A stretch of 18,646 bases of DNA from RHKX01 sp041393495 (GTDB lineage Bacteria; Actinomycetota; Thermoleophilia; Solirubrobacterales; 70-9), in assembly GCA_041393495.1 (NCBI GenBank), contig JAWKKA010000025.1, positions 1-18,646 on the forward strand. Direction: 5' to 3'. Position numbers and translations under genes: made by a program. The number at the start of each line of letters is the position of its first letter. Position 1 is the first letter of the stretch. Under the pieces are notes generated by a model. The model did no database searches and was not told where the DNA came from. It was given only the letters and a program-made list of their open reading frames with translations. This document shows, piece after piece, positions 1 through 6,506 of this stretch.

Positions 1-62
1 CCGGGGTCCGGAGGGTGACCTATGTCGCGACTCAGGTGGGACCTATGTCGCGACTCATGACA
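1..62 (-). mobile_element. Candidate insertion-sequence end (partial)
   Basis: Two identical 18-bp direct repeats (GACCTATGTCGCGACTCA) lie at 17-34 and 40-57, a 23-bp period. On the minus strand the outer copy leads to a TGTCATGAG end at 62-54. Tandem terminal repeats of this kind with a TGT tip resemble the ends of IS481-like elements as I remember them. No transposase is visible because the window begins here. Family assignment is an inference; the repeats themselves are seen directly. Confidence 0.4.
17..57. repeat. 18-bp direct repeat, two copies
   Basis: The copies at 17-34 and 40-57 are identical, separated by 5 bp (GGTGG). Each contains the palindrome TCGCGA. They sit just beyond the 3' end of the tRNA-Gly gene and are probably part of a mobile-element terminus. 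Confidence 0.85.
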
Positions 63-65
63 TAG

Positions 66-139
66 AGCGGCTGATGGGATTCGAACCCACGACCTTCTGC
101 ATGGCAAGCAGACGCTCTAGCCAACTGAGCTACAGCCGC
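66..139 (-). tRNA. tRNA-Gly (anticodon GCC)
   Basis: The minus strand folds into a standard cloverleaf. The 7-bp acceptor stem is GCGGCTG (139-133) with CAGCCGC (73-67). The anticodon stem is TCTGC/GCAGA around the loop TTGCCAT, which gives anticodon GCC for glycine. The T arm carries GGTTCGAATCC. The discriminator base is U (position 66), as expected for tRNA-Gly. The 3' CCA is not encoded: the next bases read CTA. Confidence 0.95.
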
Positions 140-150
140 ACGGAGGCGGA

Positions 151-156
151 AGTATA
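151..156 (-). promoter_or_regulatory. -10 element of the tRNA-Gly promoter
   Basis: TATACT on the minus strand ends 11 nt before the tRNA 5' end, so transcription would start a few bases upstream of the mature tRNA. It is nearly the consensus TATAAT in otherwise GC-rich DNA. No convincing -35 box is seen at the usual spacing. Confidence 0.6.
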
Positions 157-240
157 GAAGCGCTGCCACGCCGGGCCGGCGGCGGCGAGCGTTCACCCGG
201 TATTGATCGCCATGCGTCGCTCGCCGGGGGGCAGCAGGGC

Positions 241-642
241 TCAGTCGTCGGCGTCGAGGGCGTCGTTGACGAGCTCGTCGGCGTGGGCGTTCTGGTCGCG
301 CTTGACGTGGCGGATCGACCAGCCGTCGAGGCCGCGGAGCGCGGACATCGCCTGCCCGTGGAGTGGCTTCAGGTTCGGGTCCTTGACCCGGTACTCGCCG
401 CGGACCTGCTTGACGACCAGCTCCGAGTCGCCGACCAGCTCGAGCTCGGTGGCGCCGAGCGCGACGGCGCGCTCGATCCCGAATATCAACGCCCGGTACT
501 CGGCAACGTTGTTGGTCGCCCGGCCGATCACCCGGGCGGCACTGTCGACGACCTCGCCGCCCGCGTCCGTGAGCACGGCGGCGATCGCCGCCGGGCCGGG
601 GTTGCCCCGCGCGCCCCCGTCGACATGGACCGTGATCTTCAA
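241..642 (-). CDS. rnhA: Ribonuclease HI family protein
   Basis: This 133-residue cytoplasmic nuclease would cut the RNA strand of RNA:DNA hybrids. The RNase H fold is complete. The first catalytic Asp is in VHVDGGARGN at the N-terminus, the Glu in NVAEYRAL, the second Asp in LVGDSELVV, and the last in NAHADELVN near the C-terminus, so the DEDD set is intact. It is the compact type without a hybrid-binding N-terminal domain or an acid phosphatase fusion. The chosen start is TTG at 642, whose bases overlap the TGA of the upstream gene (TTGA), with GAGGAAGG directly before it. No ATG or GTG lies near the domain start, and an upstream start at 804 would overlap the neighbour by about 165 bp. Expression is probably by translational coupling to the zinc-ribbon gene. 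The family is certain; whether it is the main RNase HI or an accessory one is not. Confidence 0.88.
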   Translation of the reverse strand: MKITVHVDGGARGNPGPAAIAAVLTDAGGEVVDSAARVIGRATNNVAEYRALIFGIERAVALGATELELVGDSELVVKQVRGEYRVKDPNLKPLHGQAMSALRGLDGWSIRHVKRDQNAHADELVNDALDADD

Positions 643-1355
643 CCTTCCTCGACCGGGGTCTCGACGGCGGCCTTCTCCTCGAGCGTGCCGTCGGCCGCCG
701 CCATCAGGTTCCAGGCCCGATCGGCAGCGCCGAGCTGGTCGATCGTCTCCCCCTTGCGCGCCTCGCGGACCTCGAGCCGACGTCCGGCGGGGGTCACGTC
801 CCATTGATACCAGGTGATCTCCCAGGCGATCGTCAGCCGAATTCCGTCCCCACCGTTGCCCTTCCGGAGCACCGCCGTCGCCCGCGGCGCGCCCAGGGTC
901 CGGGTCAGGCCGGCGACGGTCCGGCGATGGTCGGAGCGGTTGAACGCGTCGACCGCGTCCGCGACGCTCACCGCCCGCGGCGCGACCGACACCGGGTCGG
1001 AGTCGGCCCTCGGCTCGGGATCCGCCTCCGTGACATCGGGCTCGCGGGAGGGCCGCGGGGGCGGCTCCACCGCTCCCGGATCGTCGGCCGGCGGCGCCTG
1101 CCGGCGCGCGAGCAGCCCGCCGAGGACCTGCGCGCCGCGGCTCCGGCGCCGCTCGCGGCCCGCGGTCGTGCCGCCGGCGGCAGCGGCCTCCTCCGGCGTC
1201 AGCCAGCCGGCCGCCTCGGCGCGTGGCCTGCAGAGCTCACAGGCGAGCACCTGGGTGCCATCGCGGGTCATGAACGGGTACGGATGCTCGCCCGGCAACA
1301 GCCTGCGCCCGCAGATGGCGCAAGCGAGATCGGGGCTCTCCTCCTCGGCTGGCAT
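639..1355 (-). CDS. Zinc-ribbon protein of unknown function, 238 aa
   Basis: I do not recognise the family. The N-terminus has two CxxC knuckles (Cys12/15 and Cys39/42), as expected for a zinc-binding treble-clef or ribbon. Residues about 60-135 are an Arg/Pro/Glu/Asp-rich, probably disordered linker. Residues about 140-225 form a second compact domain, with a segment around FNRSDHRRTVAGLTRTLG and a hydrophobic stretch containing AWEITWYQWDV. There is no signal peptide or membrane helix. The start ATG at 1355 lacks a Shine-Dalgarno but has TAACCT 8 nt upstream, which fits a leaderless transcript. Its stop overlaps the TTG start of the RNase H gene, so the two are probably co-expressed. A nucleic-acid-related role is possible from the zinc ribbon and the neighbour, but that is only inference. 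Confidence 0.75.
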   Translation of the reverse strand: MPAEEESPDLACAICGRRLLPGEHPYPFMTRDGTQVLACELCRPRAEAAGWLTPEEAAAAGGTTAGRERRRSRGAQVLGGLLARRQAPPADDPGAVEPPPRPSREPDVTEADPEPRADSDPVSVAPRAVSVADAVDAFNRSDHRRTVAGLTRTLGAPRATAVLRKGNGGDGIRLTIAWEITWYQWDVTPAGRRLEVREARKGETIDQLGAADRAWNLMAAADGTLEEKAAVETPVEEG

Positions 1356-1363
1356 CGGGGGTG

Positions 1364-1369
1364 AGGTTA
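1364..1369 (-). promoter_or_regulatory. -10-like TAACCT before the zinc-ribbon gene
   Basis: TAACCT on the minus strand lies 8 nt before the ATG at 1355, placing the transcription start at or next to the start codon. The same hexamer and spacing occur before the alpha/beta hydrolase at 6507. Confidence 0.45.
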
Positions 1370-1400
1370 ATCGACCGGGGCGCGGCGGCCACGGCGCCGA

Positions 1401-1417
1401 GGGCGGGGCACCCGCCC
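1401..1417 (-). terminator. GC-rich hairpin after the sigma factor gene
   Basis: GGGCGGG (1401-1407) and CCCGCCC (1411-1417) form a 7-bp stem with a 3-nt loop, two bases beyond the sigma-factor stop codon. No T-run follows on either strand, so it is not a textbook intrinsic terminator. It may end or slow transcription ahead of the promoter at 1364. Confidence 0.45.
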
Positions 1418-1419
1418 GC

Positions 1420-2196
1420 TCAGGCCGGGGCCTGCAGGTGCGAGCGCATCCCCAGCACCGCCTTCGTGTGCAGCTGGGAGACCCGGGACTCGGTGACGCC
1501 GAGCACGTCGCCGATCTCGCGCAGGGTCAGTCCCTCGTAGTAGTAGAGGGCGATGACGAGCCGCTCGCGGTCGGGCAGCGACTCGATCGCCTCGGCGAGG
1601 CGGTCCTTGAGCTCGACGTTATCGACCGCCTCCTCGGGATCGACCGCGTTCGGATCGTGGATCGTGTCGAGCAGCGAGACCTGGCCGCCCTCGGGGTCGG
1701 ATGCGGTCCAGAGGTCGTCGAGCGCGAGCACCGAGGAGTTGGCGATCTCGAGCAGGGTCGTGCGGAAGTCGTCGACCGAGACCCCGAGCTTGTCGGCCAT
1801 CTCCTCCTCGGTCGGCGCCCGGCCGAGCTTGTTCTCGAGCAGCGAGTGGGCCTTCTCGACGTCGCGCGCCTTCGCGCGAACCGAGCGCGGCACCCAGTCC
1901 AGCGAGCGCAGCTCATCGATGATCGCTCCGCGGATCCGCGCCACCGCGTAGGTCTCGAACTTGATGTCGCGATCGAGGTCGTAGCGCTCGATCGACCCGA
2001 TCAACCCGATCAGGCCGTAGGAGATCAGGTCGCCCTCCTCCACGTGCGAGGGCAGGCCGGAAGCCATCCGCCCGGCAACGTACTTGACCAGCGGCGAGTA
2101 GGCGACGACGAGGCGCTCCCGGGCGCGCTCGTCCCCCTCCTCCTTGCAGCGACGCCAAAGCTCCTTGAGCTCAACCGCCTTGACGTTGGTTTCCAT
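1420..2196 (-). CDS. whiG: RNA polymerase sigma factor, FliA/WhiG family
   Basis: This 258-residue group 3 sigma-70 factor directs core RNA polymerase to alternative promoters. Region 2 contains LISYGLIGLIGSIERYD and the very conserved KFETYAVARIRGAI followed by DELRSLDWVPRSVR, hallmarks of FliA/WhiG. Region 3 follows at about 95-150. Region 4 ends with the helix-turn-helix LREIGDVLGVTESRVSQLH. The ATG at 2196 is chosen because GAGGAGG lies 7 nt upstream; an in-frame GTG at 2214 overlaps that ribosome-binding site. A TAACGT hexamer at 2225-2220 could be its -10. In Streptomyces WhiG controls sporulation and FliA elsewhere controls flagella. Neither regulon is visible here, so the target set is unknown. 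In many actinobacteria this gene sits close to dprA and xerC; here xerC is adjacent but dprA is about 9 kb away. Confidence 0.93.
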   Translation of the reverse strand: METNVKAVELKELWRRCKEEGDERARERLVVAYSPLVKYVAGRMASGLPSHVEEGDLISYGLIGLIGSIERYDLDRDIKFETYAVARIRGAIIDELRSLDWVPRSVRAKARDVEKAHSLLENKLGRAPTEEEMADKLGVSVDDFRTTLLEIANSSVLALDDLWTASDPEGGQVSLLDTIHDPNAVDPEEAVDNVELKDRLAEAIESLPDRERLVIALYYYEGLTLREIGDVLGVTESRVSQLHTKAVLGMRSHLQAPA

Positions 2197-2219
2197 GCCA
2201 GGGCCTCCTCGCACCCGAT

Positions 2220-2225
2220 ACGTTA
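2220..2225 (-). promoter_or_regulatory. Possible -10 (TAACGT) for the sigma factor gene
   Basis: TAACGT on the minus strand would start a short leader of roughly 15-17 nt that carries the GAGGAGG ribosome-binding site before the ATG at 2196. It lies in the 42-bp gap after the recombinase stop codon. No clear -35 is seen. Confidence 0.35.
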
Positions 2226-2238
2226 GTCGAGCCCGCAG

Positions 2239-3171
2239 TCATGCACGTGGGTGCGCCCCCGCGTATGCGTCGCGGAGCCGTCCCGGCTCCACGCGGGTGT
2301 AGATCTGCGTCGTCGAGATGCTGGCGTGGCCGAGCAGCTCCTGGATCGAGCGCAGGTCGGCTCCGCCCTCGAGCATGTGGGTGGCGAACGAGTGCCGCAG
2401 GGCGTGCGGCGAGACCCGTCCGGCGATCGCCGCCTCTTCGACCCAGCGGCCGAGCCGCCTGGTCACATCCGACGGCGAGAGCCGCCGGCCGCTTTTCGAG
2501 ATCAGCAGGGCCGACTCGCCGGGATCGCCGACCAGCGCCGGCCGGAACCGCTCCACGTACCGGGCGACGGCCCGTTGCGCGGGCTCGCCGAGCGGGACGA
2601 TCCGCTCCTTGCCGCCCTTGCCGCGCACCCGGACCGTCTCGCCGTCGAAGTCGATCGAGTCGAGGTCGAGCGCGACCAGCTCGGCGCAGCGCAGGCCCGA
2701 CGAGTAGGCGAGCTCCAGCATCGCCCGGTCGCGGGCCTCGAGCGGCGTCGTCGCGGGGATCCGCTCGAGCAGCCGTCGGGCCCCTTCGCCGTCGAGGACG
2801 CGCGGCAGCCGCGAGCCGGCCTTCGGGTTGGGCAGCAGCTCGGCCGGGTTCTGCGCGGCGCTACCCGTGCGGCGCAGGAACTCGAAGAGCCCACGGGCGG
2901 CGGCGAGCTTGCGGCCGACCGTCGAGCGCTCGAGCCCGCGCCCGGCGAGCGCCGCCGCGTAGCCGCGCAGCCGCCGGTAGTCGAGCTCGCGCGGATCATC
3001 GATTCCCGCCGCCGTCGCCCAAGCCGCGAGCTCCTCGAGGTCGCGCCCGTAGGCGCGCTGCGTGTTCGGCGCGAGCCTTCGGGCCTCGAGGTCGCGCCCG
3101 TAGCCGACCAGCGCCGACTGCCAGGCGGGCGCGATCTCGAGCCCGGGCGCGATTTCTCCGACGGTGGTCAT
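2239..3171 (-). CDS. xerC: Tyrosine recombinase, XerC/XerD type
   Basis: This 310-residue site-specific recombinase probably resolves chromosome dimers at dif. The N-terminal SAM-like core-binding domain covers about 15-105 (LAPNTQRAYGRDLEEL). The catalytic domain covers about 125-300 with a full residue set: Arg161 in SSGLRCAEL, Lys185 in RGKGGKER, His256 and Arg259 in SPHALRHSFATH, His282 in LLGHAS and the nucleophile Tyr291 in TTQIYTR. The length is normal for Xer proteins, not for phage integrases, and the gene is embedded among housekeeping genes. The start ATG at 3171 has a weak GGGA upstream. XerC and XerD cannot be told apart from sequence alone; proximity to whiG favours XerC by actinobacterial gene order. 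An integrase of a mobile element is unlikely, as no att-like duplication is seen. Confidence 0.9.
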   Translation of the reverse strand: MTTVGEIAPGLEIAPAWQSALVGYGRDLEARRLAPNTQRAYGRDLEELAAWATAAGIDDPRELDYRRLRGYAAALAGRGLERSTVGRKLAAARGLFEFLRRTGSAAQNPAELLPNPKAGSRLPRVLDGEGARRLLERIPATTPLEARDRAMLELAYSSGLRCAELVALDLDSIDFDGETVRVRGKGGKERIVPLGEPAQRAVARYVERFRPALVGDPGESALLISKSGRRLSPSDVTRRLGRWVEEAAIAGRVSPHALRHSFATHMLEGGADLRSIQELLGHASISTTQIYTRVEPGRLRDAYAGAHPRA

Positions 3172-3209
3172 CTGCGATCCCGATTCGCCTTCCCGGCGCG
3201 CGACCCTGC

Positions 3210-3232
3210 CGGCGGCATCGATCCTGCCGCCG
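3210..3232 (-). terminator. Hairpin between L,D-transpeptidase and xerC
   Basis: CGGCGGCA (3210-3217) pairs with TGCCGCCG (3225-3232), giving an 8-bp stem with a 7-nt loop. It lies in the 69-bp gap, just after the transpeptidase stop codon. No T-run follows, so terminator activity is plausible but not shown. Confidence 0.45.
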
Positions 3233-3240
3233 CACCCGCC

Positions 3241-4275
3241 TCAGCCGATGTAGATCGGCGTGCCGACGTCGACGCGATCGTAGAGGTCGATCACGTCGGC
3301 AACGGCCATCCGCACGCAACCGTGCGAGGCGGCGCTGCCGAGCGAGGCGGTGTCGTCGGTGCCGTGGATCCCGGCACCGTTGTAGATGCCCATCCAGCGT
3401 GCCTTCAGCGGGTTGTCGGGACCGGGCGGAATCGACTGGCCGGCGAGGCTCCCGGCCCAGTCGGAGTCGGGCACGTTCCAGACCGGATCGACCTGCTTGT
3501 CCTGGATGTGGTAGAGCCCGGTCGGAGTGTCGAAGCCCTGCGCGCCGATCGCAACCGTGTAGCTCTTGACCTCCTTGAGGTTCTCGTAGAGGGTCAGCGT
3601 GAAGTTCGCGCGGTCGACGACGATGTAGGTCGGGTACTTGTCGGCCACCTCGGCGGTCGTGACCTCGGGCTTGACCTTCTCGACGTCTGCCTCGACCGTG
3701 CGCTCGGCCGGATCCTGGAGCGCGTTGGCGACGTCGCGCCGGAGCGCGTCCTCGTCGAGCTCGCGGCCCGGCTTCGACGCGACCGGGACGAGCTTGCCCG
3801 CGCTCGGCTCGACGCTGGCATCGACCGCCTCGCGGTTGACGTTGCCGGCGATGTGGCTGACGAAGTGGTCGACCGCGTCCTGGTCGTAGGAGATCTTCGG
3901 GGTGATCTCGTCGTCGATCTCCCCGCCGGTGACCGCACGCCAGGTCCGGCCGAGGACCCCGCCCTGCTGGGAGACCGCCACCGCCTCCTCGACGGTGCGG
4001 TCGATGTCGGCGCTGAGGTCGCTCTCGTGCCGGGTCAGGGTGAACTTCTCACCGTCGTAGCGGACCGTGACGGTCTCGTTGATCGGATCGAGCAGGTTCG
4101 TCTCGACCTGGTGGCGGGCGGCGTCGGCGTCGAGTCCGCCGACGTCGACGCCACCGATCGTGACGCCCTCGGCGATCCTGTCCTCGCGGGTCGCGTCCCA
4201 GACGTAGACGAGCAGCGCGACGACGATCGCCGTGAAGACGATTGCGACCAGCGTGATCTGTGCCTTGCGCCCCAT
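3241..4275 (-). CDS. L,D-transpeptidase (YkuD domain), membrane-anchored
   Basis: This 344-residue enzyme would form 3-3 cross-links in peptidoglycan, or attach proteins to it, outside the cytoplasmic membrane. A signal anchor covers about residues 6-26 (ITLVAIVFTAIVVALLVYV). Next comes a VanW-associated 'peptidoglycan binding 4' type region (GVTIGGVDVGGLDADAA, about 37-200). The YkuD domain covers about 215-344, with catalytic His304 in GIHGTDD and Cys320 in AASHGCVRM. The ATG at 4275 is preferred because GAGG lies about 9 nt upstream and the membrane segment then begins at once; a GTG at 4305 would add ten residues. TACACT at 4328-4323 may be the -10. It is followed by the recombinase gene after a hairpin. 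The coupled envelope pair upstream suggests, but does not prove, a shared cell-wall context. Confidence 0.9.
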   Translation of the reverse strand: MGRKAQITLVAIVFTAIVVALLVYVWDATREDRIAEGVTIGGVDVGGLDADAARHQVETNLLDPINETVTVRYDGEKFTLTRHESDLSADIDRTVEEAVAVSQQGGVLGRTWRAVTGGEIDDEITPKISYDQDAVDHFVSHIAGNVNREAVDASVEPSAGKLVPVASKPGRELDEDALRRDVANALQDPAERTVEADVEKVKPEVTTAEVADKYPTYIVVDRANFTLTLYENLKEVKSYTVAIGAQGFDTPTGLYHIQDKQVDPVWNVPDSDWAGSLAGQSIPPGPDNPLKARWMGIYNGAGIHGTDDTASLGSAASHGCVRMAVADVIDLYDRVDVGTPIYIG

Positions 4276-4322
4276 GAGCAATGACCTCTGCGCCTCCATC
4301 GTCACGGGCGCCTGCCGACTGA

Positions 4323-4328
4323 AGTGTA
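4323..4328 (-). promoter_or_regulatory. Possible -10 (TACACT) for the L,D-transpeptidase
   Basis: TACACT on the minus strand fits TANNNT and lies about 47 nt upstream of the ATG at 4275. A transcript starting 6-8 nt downstream would include the GAGG ribosome-binding site. No -35 consensus is visible. Confidence 0.35.
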
Positions 4329-4366
4329 GGCGGGTGGTCGGTTCCCCCGTTGGCCCCCGGAGCGGT

Positions 4367-4380
4367 GCAACCGCGGTTGC
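4367..4380. repeat. Perfect 14-bp palindrome in an intergenic region
   Basis: GCAACCGCGGTTGC is fully self-complementary. It lies between the epimerase stop codon (4408) and the transpeptidase promoter candidate (4323). It could be a repressor operator or part of a terminator for the epimerase operon. Confidence 0.5.
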
Positions 4381-4407
4381 GGCCCCGGGCCGGGCCGCTG
4401 CGGCAGC

Positions 4408-5544
4408 TCAGATCCCGAACGGCTCGCGCTCGGTCGCGGACGTCCCCGCCGACCCCTGCTCGGGCGTTTCCGGGGGTCGCGCCAGCGGACTGTGGCGCAG
4501 GAACCGCTCGACCTCCCCCTCGTAGGTGTAGGCGGACTCCACCCCGCGAAGGATCGGCTGCAGCCGCAGGTGCTCGGAGAAGGCGAGCACAGCTTCGCGG
4601 GTCGTGTAGCCGTAGTCGAAGCCGGTCGCCTTGTAGCGCCGGTTGTCCATGCCGCGGCCGAAGCGCAGCAGGCTGAGCGTCTCGGCGGGGATCCGGATCC
4701 CCGCCACCCGCAGCGGGCCCGCCGCGAACAGCCCGGTCCCCCACGGCGGCAGGGCGGGCGCGGCGCGCTTGCCGAGCAACCCGATGATCTCGGAGAGGGC
4801 GAGGACGCCGTCGGCGGCCACGTTGAAGGTGCCCGGGAGCCGGTGTACCGCAGCGTGCTCGAGGGCATGGACGACGTCGTCCTCGTGGACGAACTGCAGC
4901 CGCGGGTCGAAACCGACGATCATCGGCACCAGCGGCAGCGCGAGCATTCGCGTGAACGACGTGTCGACGTCCGGTCCGAGGACGTTCGCGCAGCGCAGCA
5001 CGGTCACGTCGACGACCTTCTGCTTGGCGGCGAAATCGATCACCGACGCCTCGGCCTCGACGACGTCGCGCTCGATCGGGTTGGTCGCCGGTCCCGAGCG
5101 CCGCATCGACTCGGTGAAGAACGCGGGATCGGTCTGGGCGGAGCCGTAGACGTGGCCCGAGGACTTGAAGACGAACTTGCGGACCGGCGAGCCCTCCCCG
5201 GCGCACGCGGCGAGCAGGTTCATCGTCCCGATCACGTTGCTCTCGTGGGCGCGCCGGCGGGTCGTCGTGAACGCGTCGACGACGAGCCGGGCGTCGATCA
5301 CGGTGTCGATCCGCGCCGCCCGGACGATTCGCTGAATCAGGCCGTGCTGGTTGGAGACCTTGACGAACTCGGTGCGCTCGAGCTCGCGGGTCGGGTCGCG
5401 CGTATCGACCCCGACGATCGCCTCGACCTCGGGGAACGACTCGAGCGCCTGCGCGAGCCGTCCGCCCCAATAGCTGGCGAGCCCCGCGATCAACACCCGG
5501 CGGCGCTGCAACCGCTCGGCAACGACTTCGATCCGCCCGCTCAT
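4408..5544 (-). CDS. Atypical NAD-dependent epimerase/dehydratase (extended SDR)
   Basis: This 378-residue cytoplasmic protein has a Rossmann fold. The glycine-rich loop is RVLIAGLASYWGGRL (16-30, Gly21 and Gly27), with the Asp that ends beta-2 in VGVDTRD, then FKSSGHVYGS, VLRCANVLGP and a downstream LQFVHEDDVVHAL segment typical of extended SDRs. The YxxxK catalytic motif is not recognisable: the corresponding segment reads TNPIERDVVEAEAS, with Ile and Val where Tyr and Lys are expected. It may therefore bind a nucleotide without classic epimerase chemistry. Its ATG overlaps the acyltransferase stop (ATGA), so it is translationally coupled. As I recall, mycobacteria have a similar SDR-plus-acyltransferase pair (Rv0501/Rv0502); that link is from memory. 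A role in envelope lipid or glycan synthesis is inference. Confidence 0.85.
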   Translation of the reverse strand: MSGRIEVVAERLQRRRVLIAGLASYWGGRLAQALESFPEVEAIVGVDTRDPTRELERTEFVKVSNQHGLIQRIVRAARIDTVIDARLVVDAFTTTRRRAHESNVIGTMNLLAACAGEGSPVRKFVFKSSGHVYGSAQTDPAFFTESMRRSGPATNPIERDVVEAEASVIDFAAKQKVVDVTVLRCANVLGPDVDTSFTRMLALPLVPMIVGFDPRLQFVHEDDVVHALEHAAVHRLPGTFNVAADGVLALSEIIGLLGKRAAPALPPWGTGLFAAGPLRVAGIRIPAETLSLLRFGRGMDNRRYKATGFDYGYTTREAVLAFSEHLRLQPILRGVESAYTYEGEVERFLRHSPLARPPETPEQGSAGTSATEREPFGI

Positions 5545-6446
5545 CCGAGCCAGACCGACCTGCGCCGGGAGACCATCTCGTGGAGGTTCTCCTGGATCCG
5601 GGCGCGGACCTCCTGGGCGACCGACTGGACGAGGGCCTTGTCCTCGGCGGGCTCCGCGCCCATCCGCGTCGTGTCGATCGGCTCGAGGAAGCGGATCCGG
5701 AACTTGGCGGGCAGATAGCCGAGCATCCCGGCCGGGCCGAGCCACGGGAACGTCGGGGTGAGCGGGAAGTAGATCAGCCCCGTTGCCTTCTGCAGCAGCT
5801 TCGAGCGGGCGAAGACCGGGGCCGCCTCCTCGGCTCCGACGACGCAGACCGGGACGAGCTGCGCCTCGGCGCGCATCGCCGCCTCGACGAAGCCGCCACG
5901 CCCGAAGCGCTGAACCCTGTAGCGGTCCTTGACGAGCTTCTCGGTCCCCTTGCGGCCCTCGGGGAAGACGAGGACGAGCTGCCCCTCGTCGTAGAGCAGG
6001 CGATGGACGTTCGCCGGGTGGGCGGGCACGCAGCCGATCTTCGGCAACAGCGCCGAGAAGCCGGGGTAGCCCTTGAAGAAGTGCTCGACGGTCATGTAGA
6101 GCGGCCGTGCACGGGGGTGCTGGTCGCGGATCGCCTTGCCGATCATCACCGCGTCCGGCGGCAACGCGCCGGCATGGTTGGAGACGAGCAGGGCGCCGCC
6201 GTCGGCGGGGACGTTCTCGATGCCCTCGACCTCGCAGCGGAACCAGTAGCGATAGAAGAACTCGACCACGGTCGCGTCGAAGACGCCCTCGACCCGCTCC
6301 GAGCGTCCCCAGTCGTCGATCCGGCGGTCGGCCTCGATCGCCGGCAGCAGCGCCCGCATCCGGTCGCGATCGGTGGCCGTGAGTGCCCCTCCTTCGACCT
6401 CCTCGGCGTTGCGGCCGGGCGCCAGCGATGTGTTTCTCGGGGCCAT
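5541..6446 (-). CDS. PlsC-like lysophospholipid acyltransferase family protein
   Basis: This 301-residue protein would transfer an acyl chain to a lipid acceptor at the membrane face. Residues about 85-210 form the acyltransferase domain. Motif I reads SNHAGALPPDAV, with His91 and Asp98, so the His-Asp spacing is H-x6-D, not the usual H-x4-D. Motif III is FPEGRKG (161-167), and VPVCVVGAEE follows as motif IV. The 80-residue N-terminal part holds no obvious helix apart from FFYRYWF, so membrane association would be peripheral. The ATG at 6446 is the only in-frame start ahead of the domain except Met30. The strong ribosome-binding site GAGGAGGT sits 14 nt away from it. The gene is coupled by ATGA to the downstream SDR and diverges from the hydrolase. 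Phosphatidic acid synthesis is only one possibility; the true acceptor is unknown. Confidence 0.85.
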   Translation of the reverse strand: MAPRNTSLAPGRNAEEVEGGALTATDRDRMRALLPAIEADRRIDDWGRSERVEGVFDATVVEFFYRYWFRCEVEGIENVPADGGALLVSNHAGALPPDAVMIGKAIRDQHPRARPLYMTVEHFFKGYPGFSALLPKIGCVPAHPANVHRLLYDEGQLVLVFPEGRKGTEKLVKDRYRVQRFGRGGFVEAAMRAEAQLVPVCVVGAEEAAPVFARSKLLQKATGLIYFPLTPTFPWLGPAGMLGYLPAKFRIRFLEPIDTTRMGAEPAEDKALVQSVAQEVRARIQENLHEMVSRRRSVWLG

Positions 6447-6460
6447 CGCGGCATGATCGC

Positions 6461-6468
6461 ACCTCCTC
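6461..6468 (-). promoter_or_regulatory. Ribosome-binding site GAGGAGGT with unusual spacing
   Basis: This near-perfect Shine-Dalgarno lies 14 nt before the acyltransferase ATG (6446) but exactly 6 nt before an out-of-frame ATG at 6454. Either the real start is spaced unusually far or a short overlapping frame is initiated. Confidence 0.5.
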
Positions 6469-6492
6469 GCGGGCGGCCGCGGCCGTCGCGGC

Positions 6493-6498
6493 TAACCT
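6493..6498 (+). promoter_or_regulatory. -10-like TAACCT before the alpha/beta hydrolase
   Basis: TAACCT lies 8 nt upstream of the ATG at 6507. No Shine-Dalgarno is present, so the mRNA is probably leaderless. The element sits in the 60-bp divergent gap shared with the acyltransferase. Confidence 0.45.
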
Positions 6499-6506
6499 CC
6501 CGCACG

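Noticed and set aside
2239..3171. XerC-type recombinase as integrase of a mobile element
   Set aside because: Its length and motifs fit housekeeping Xer proteins, it neighbours whiG, and no att duplication or cargo genes are seen next to it.
2251..4284. Long plus-strand open frame of 677 residues
   Set aside because: It is antisense to xerC and the L,D-transpeptidase, both of which carry full catalytic motifs. Long antisense frames are usual at this GC content.
4408..6462. A 684-residue open frame spanning the SDR and the acyltransferase region
   Set aside because: The upstream half is the acyltransferase gene read in the wrong frame. The real SDR starts at 5544 with an ATGA overlap.
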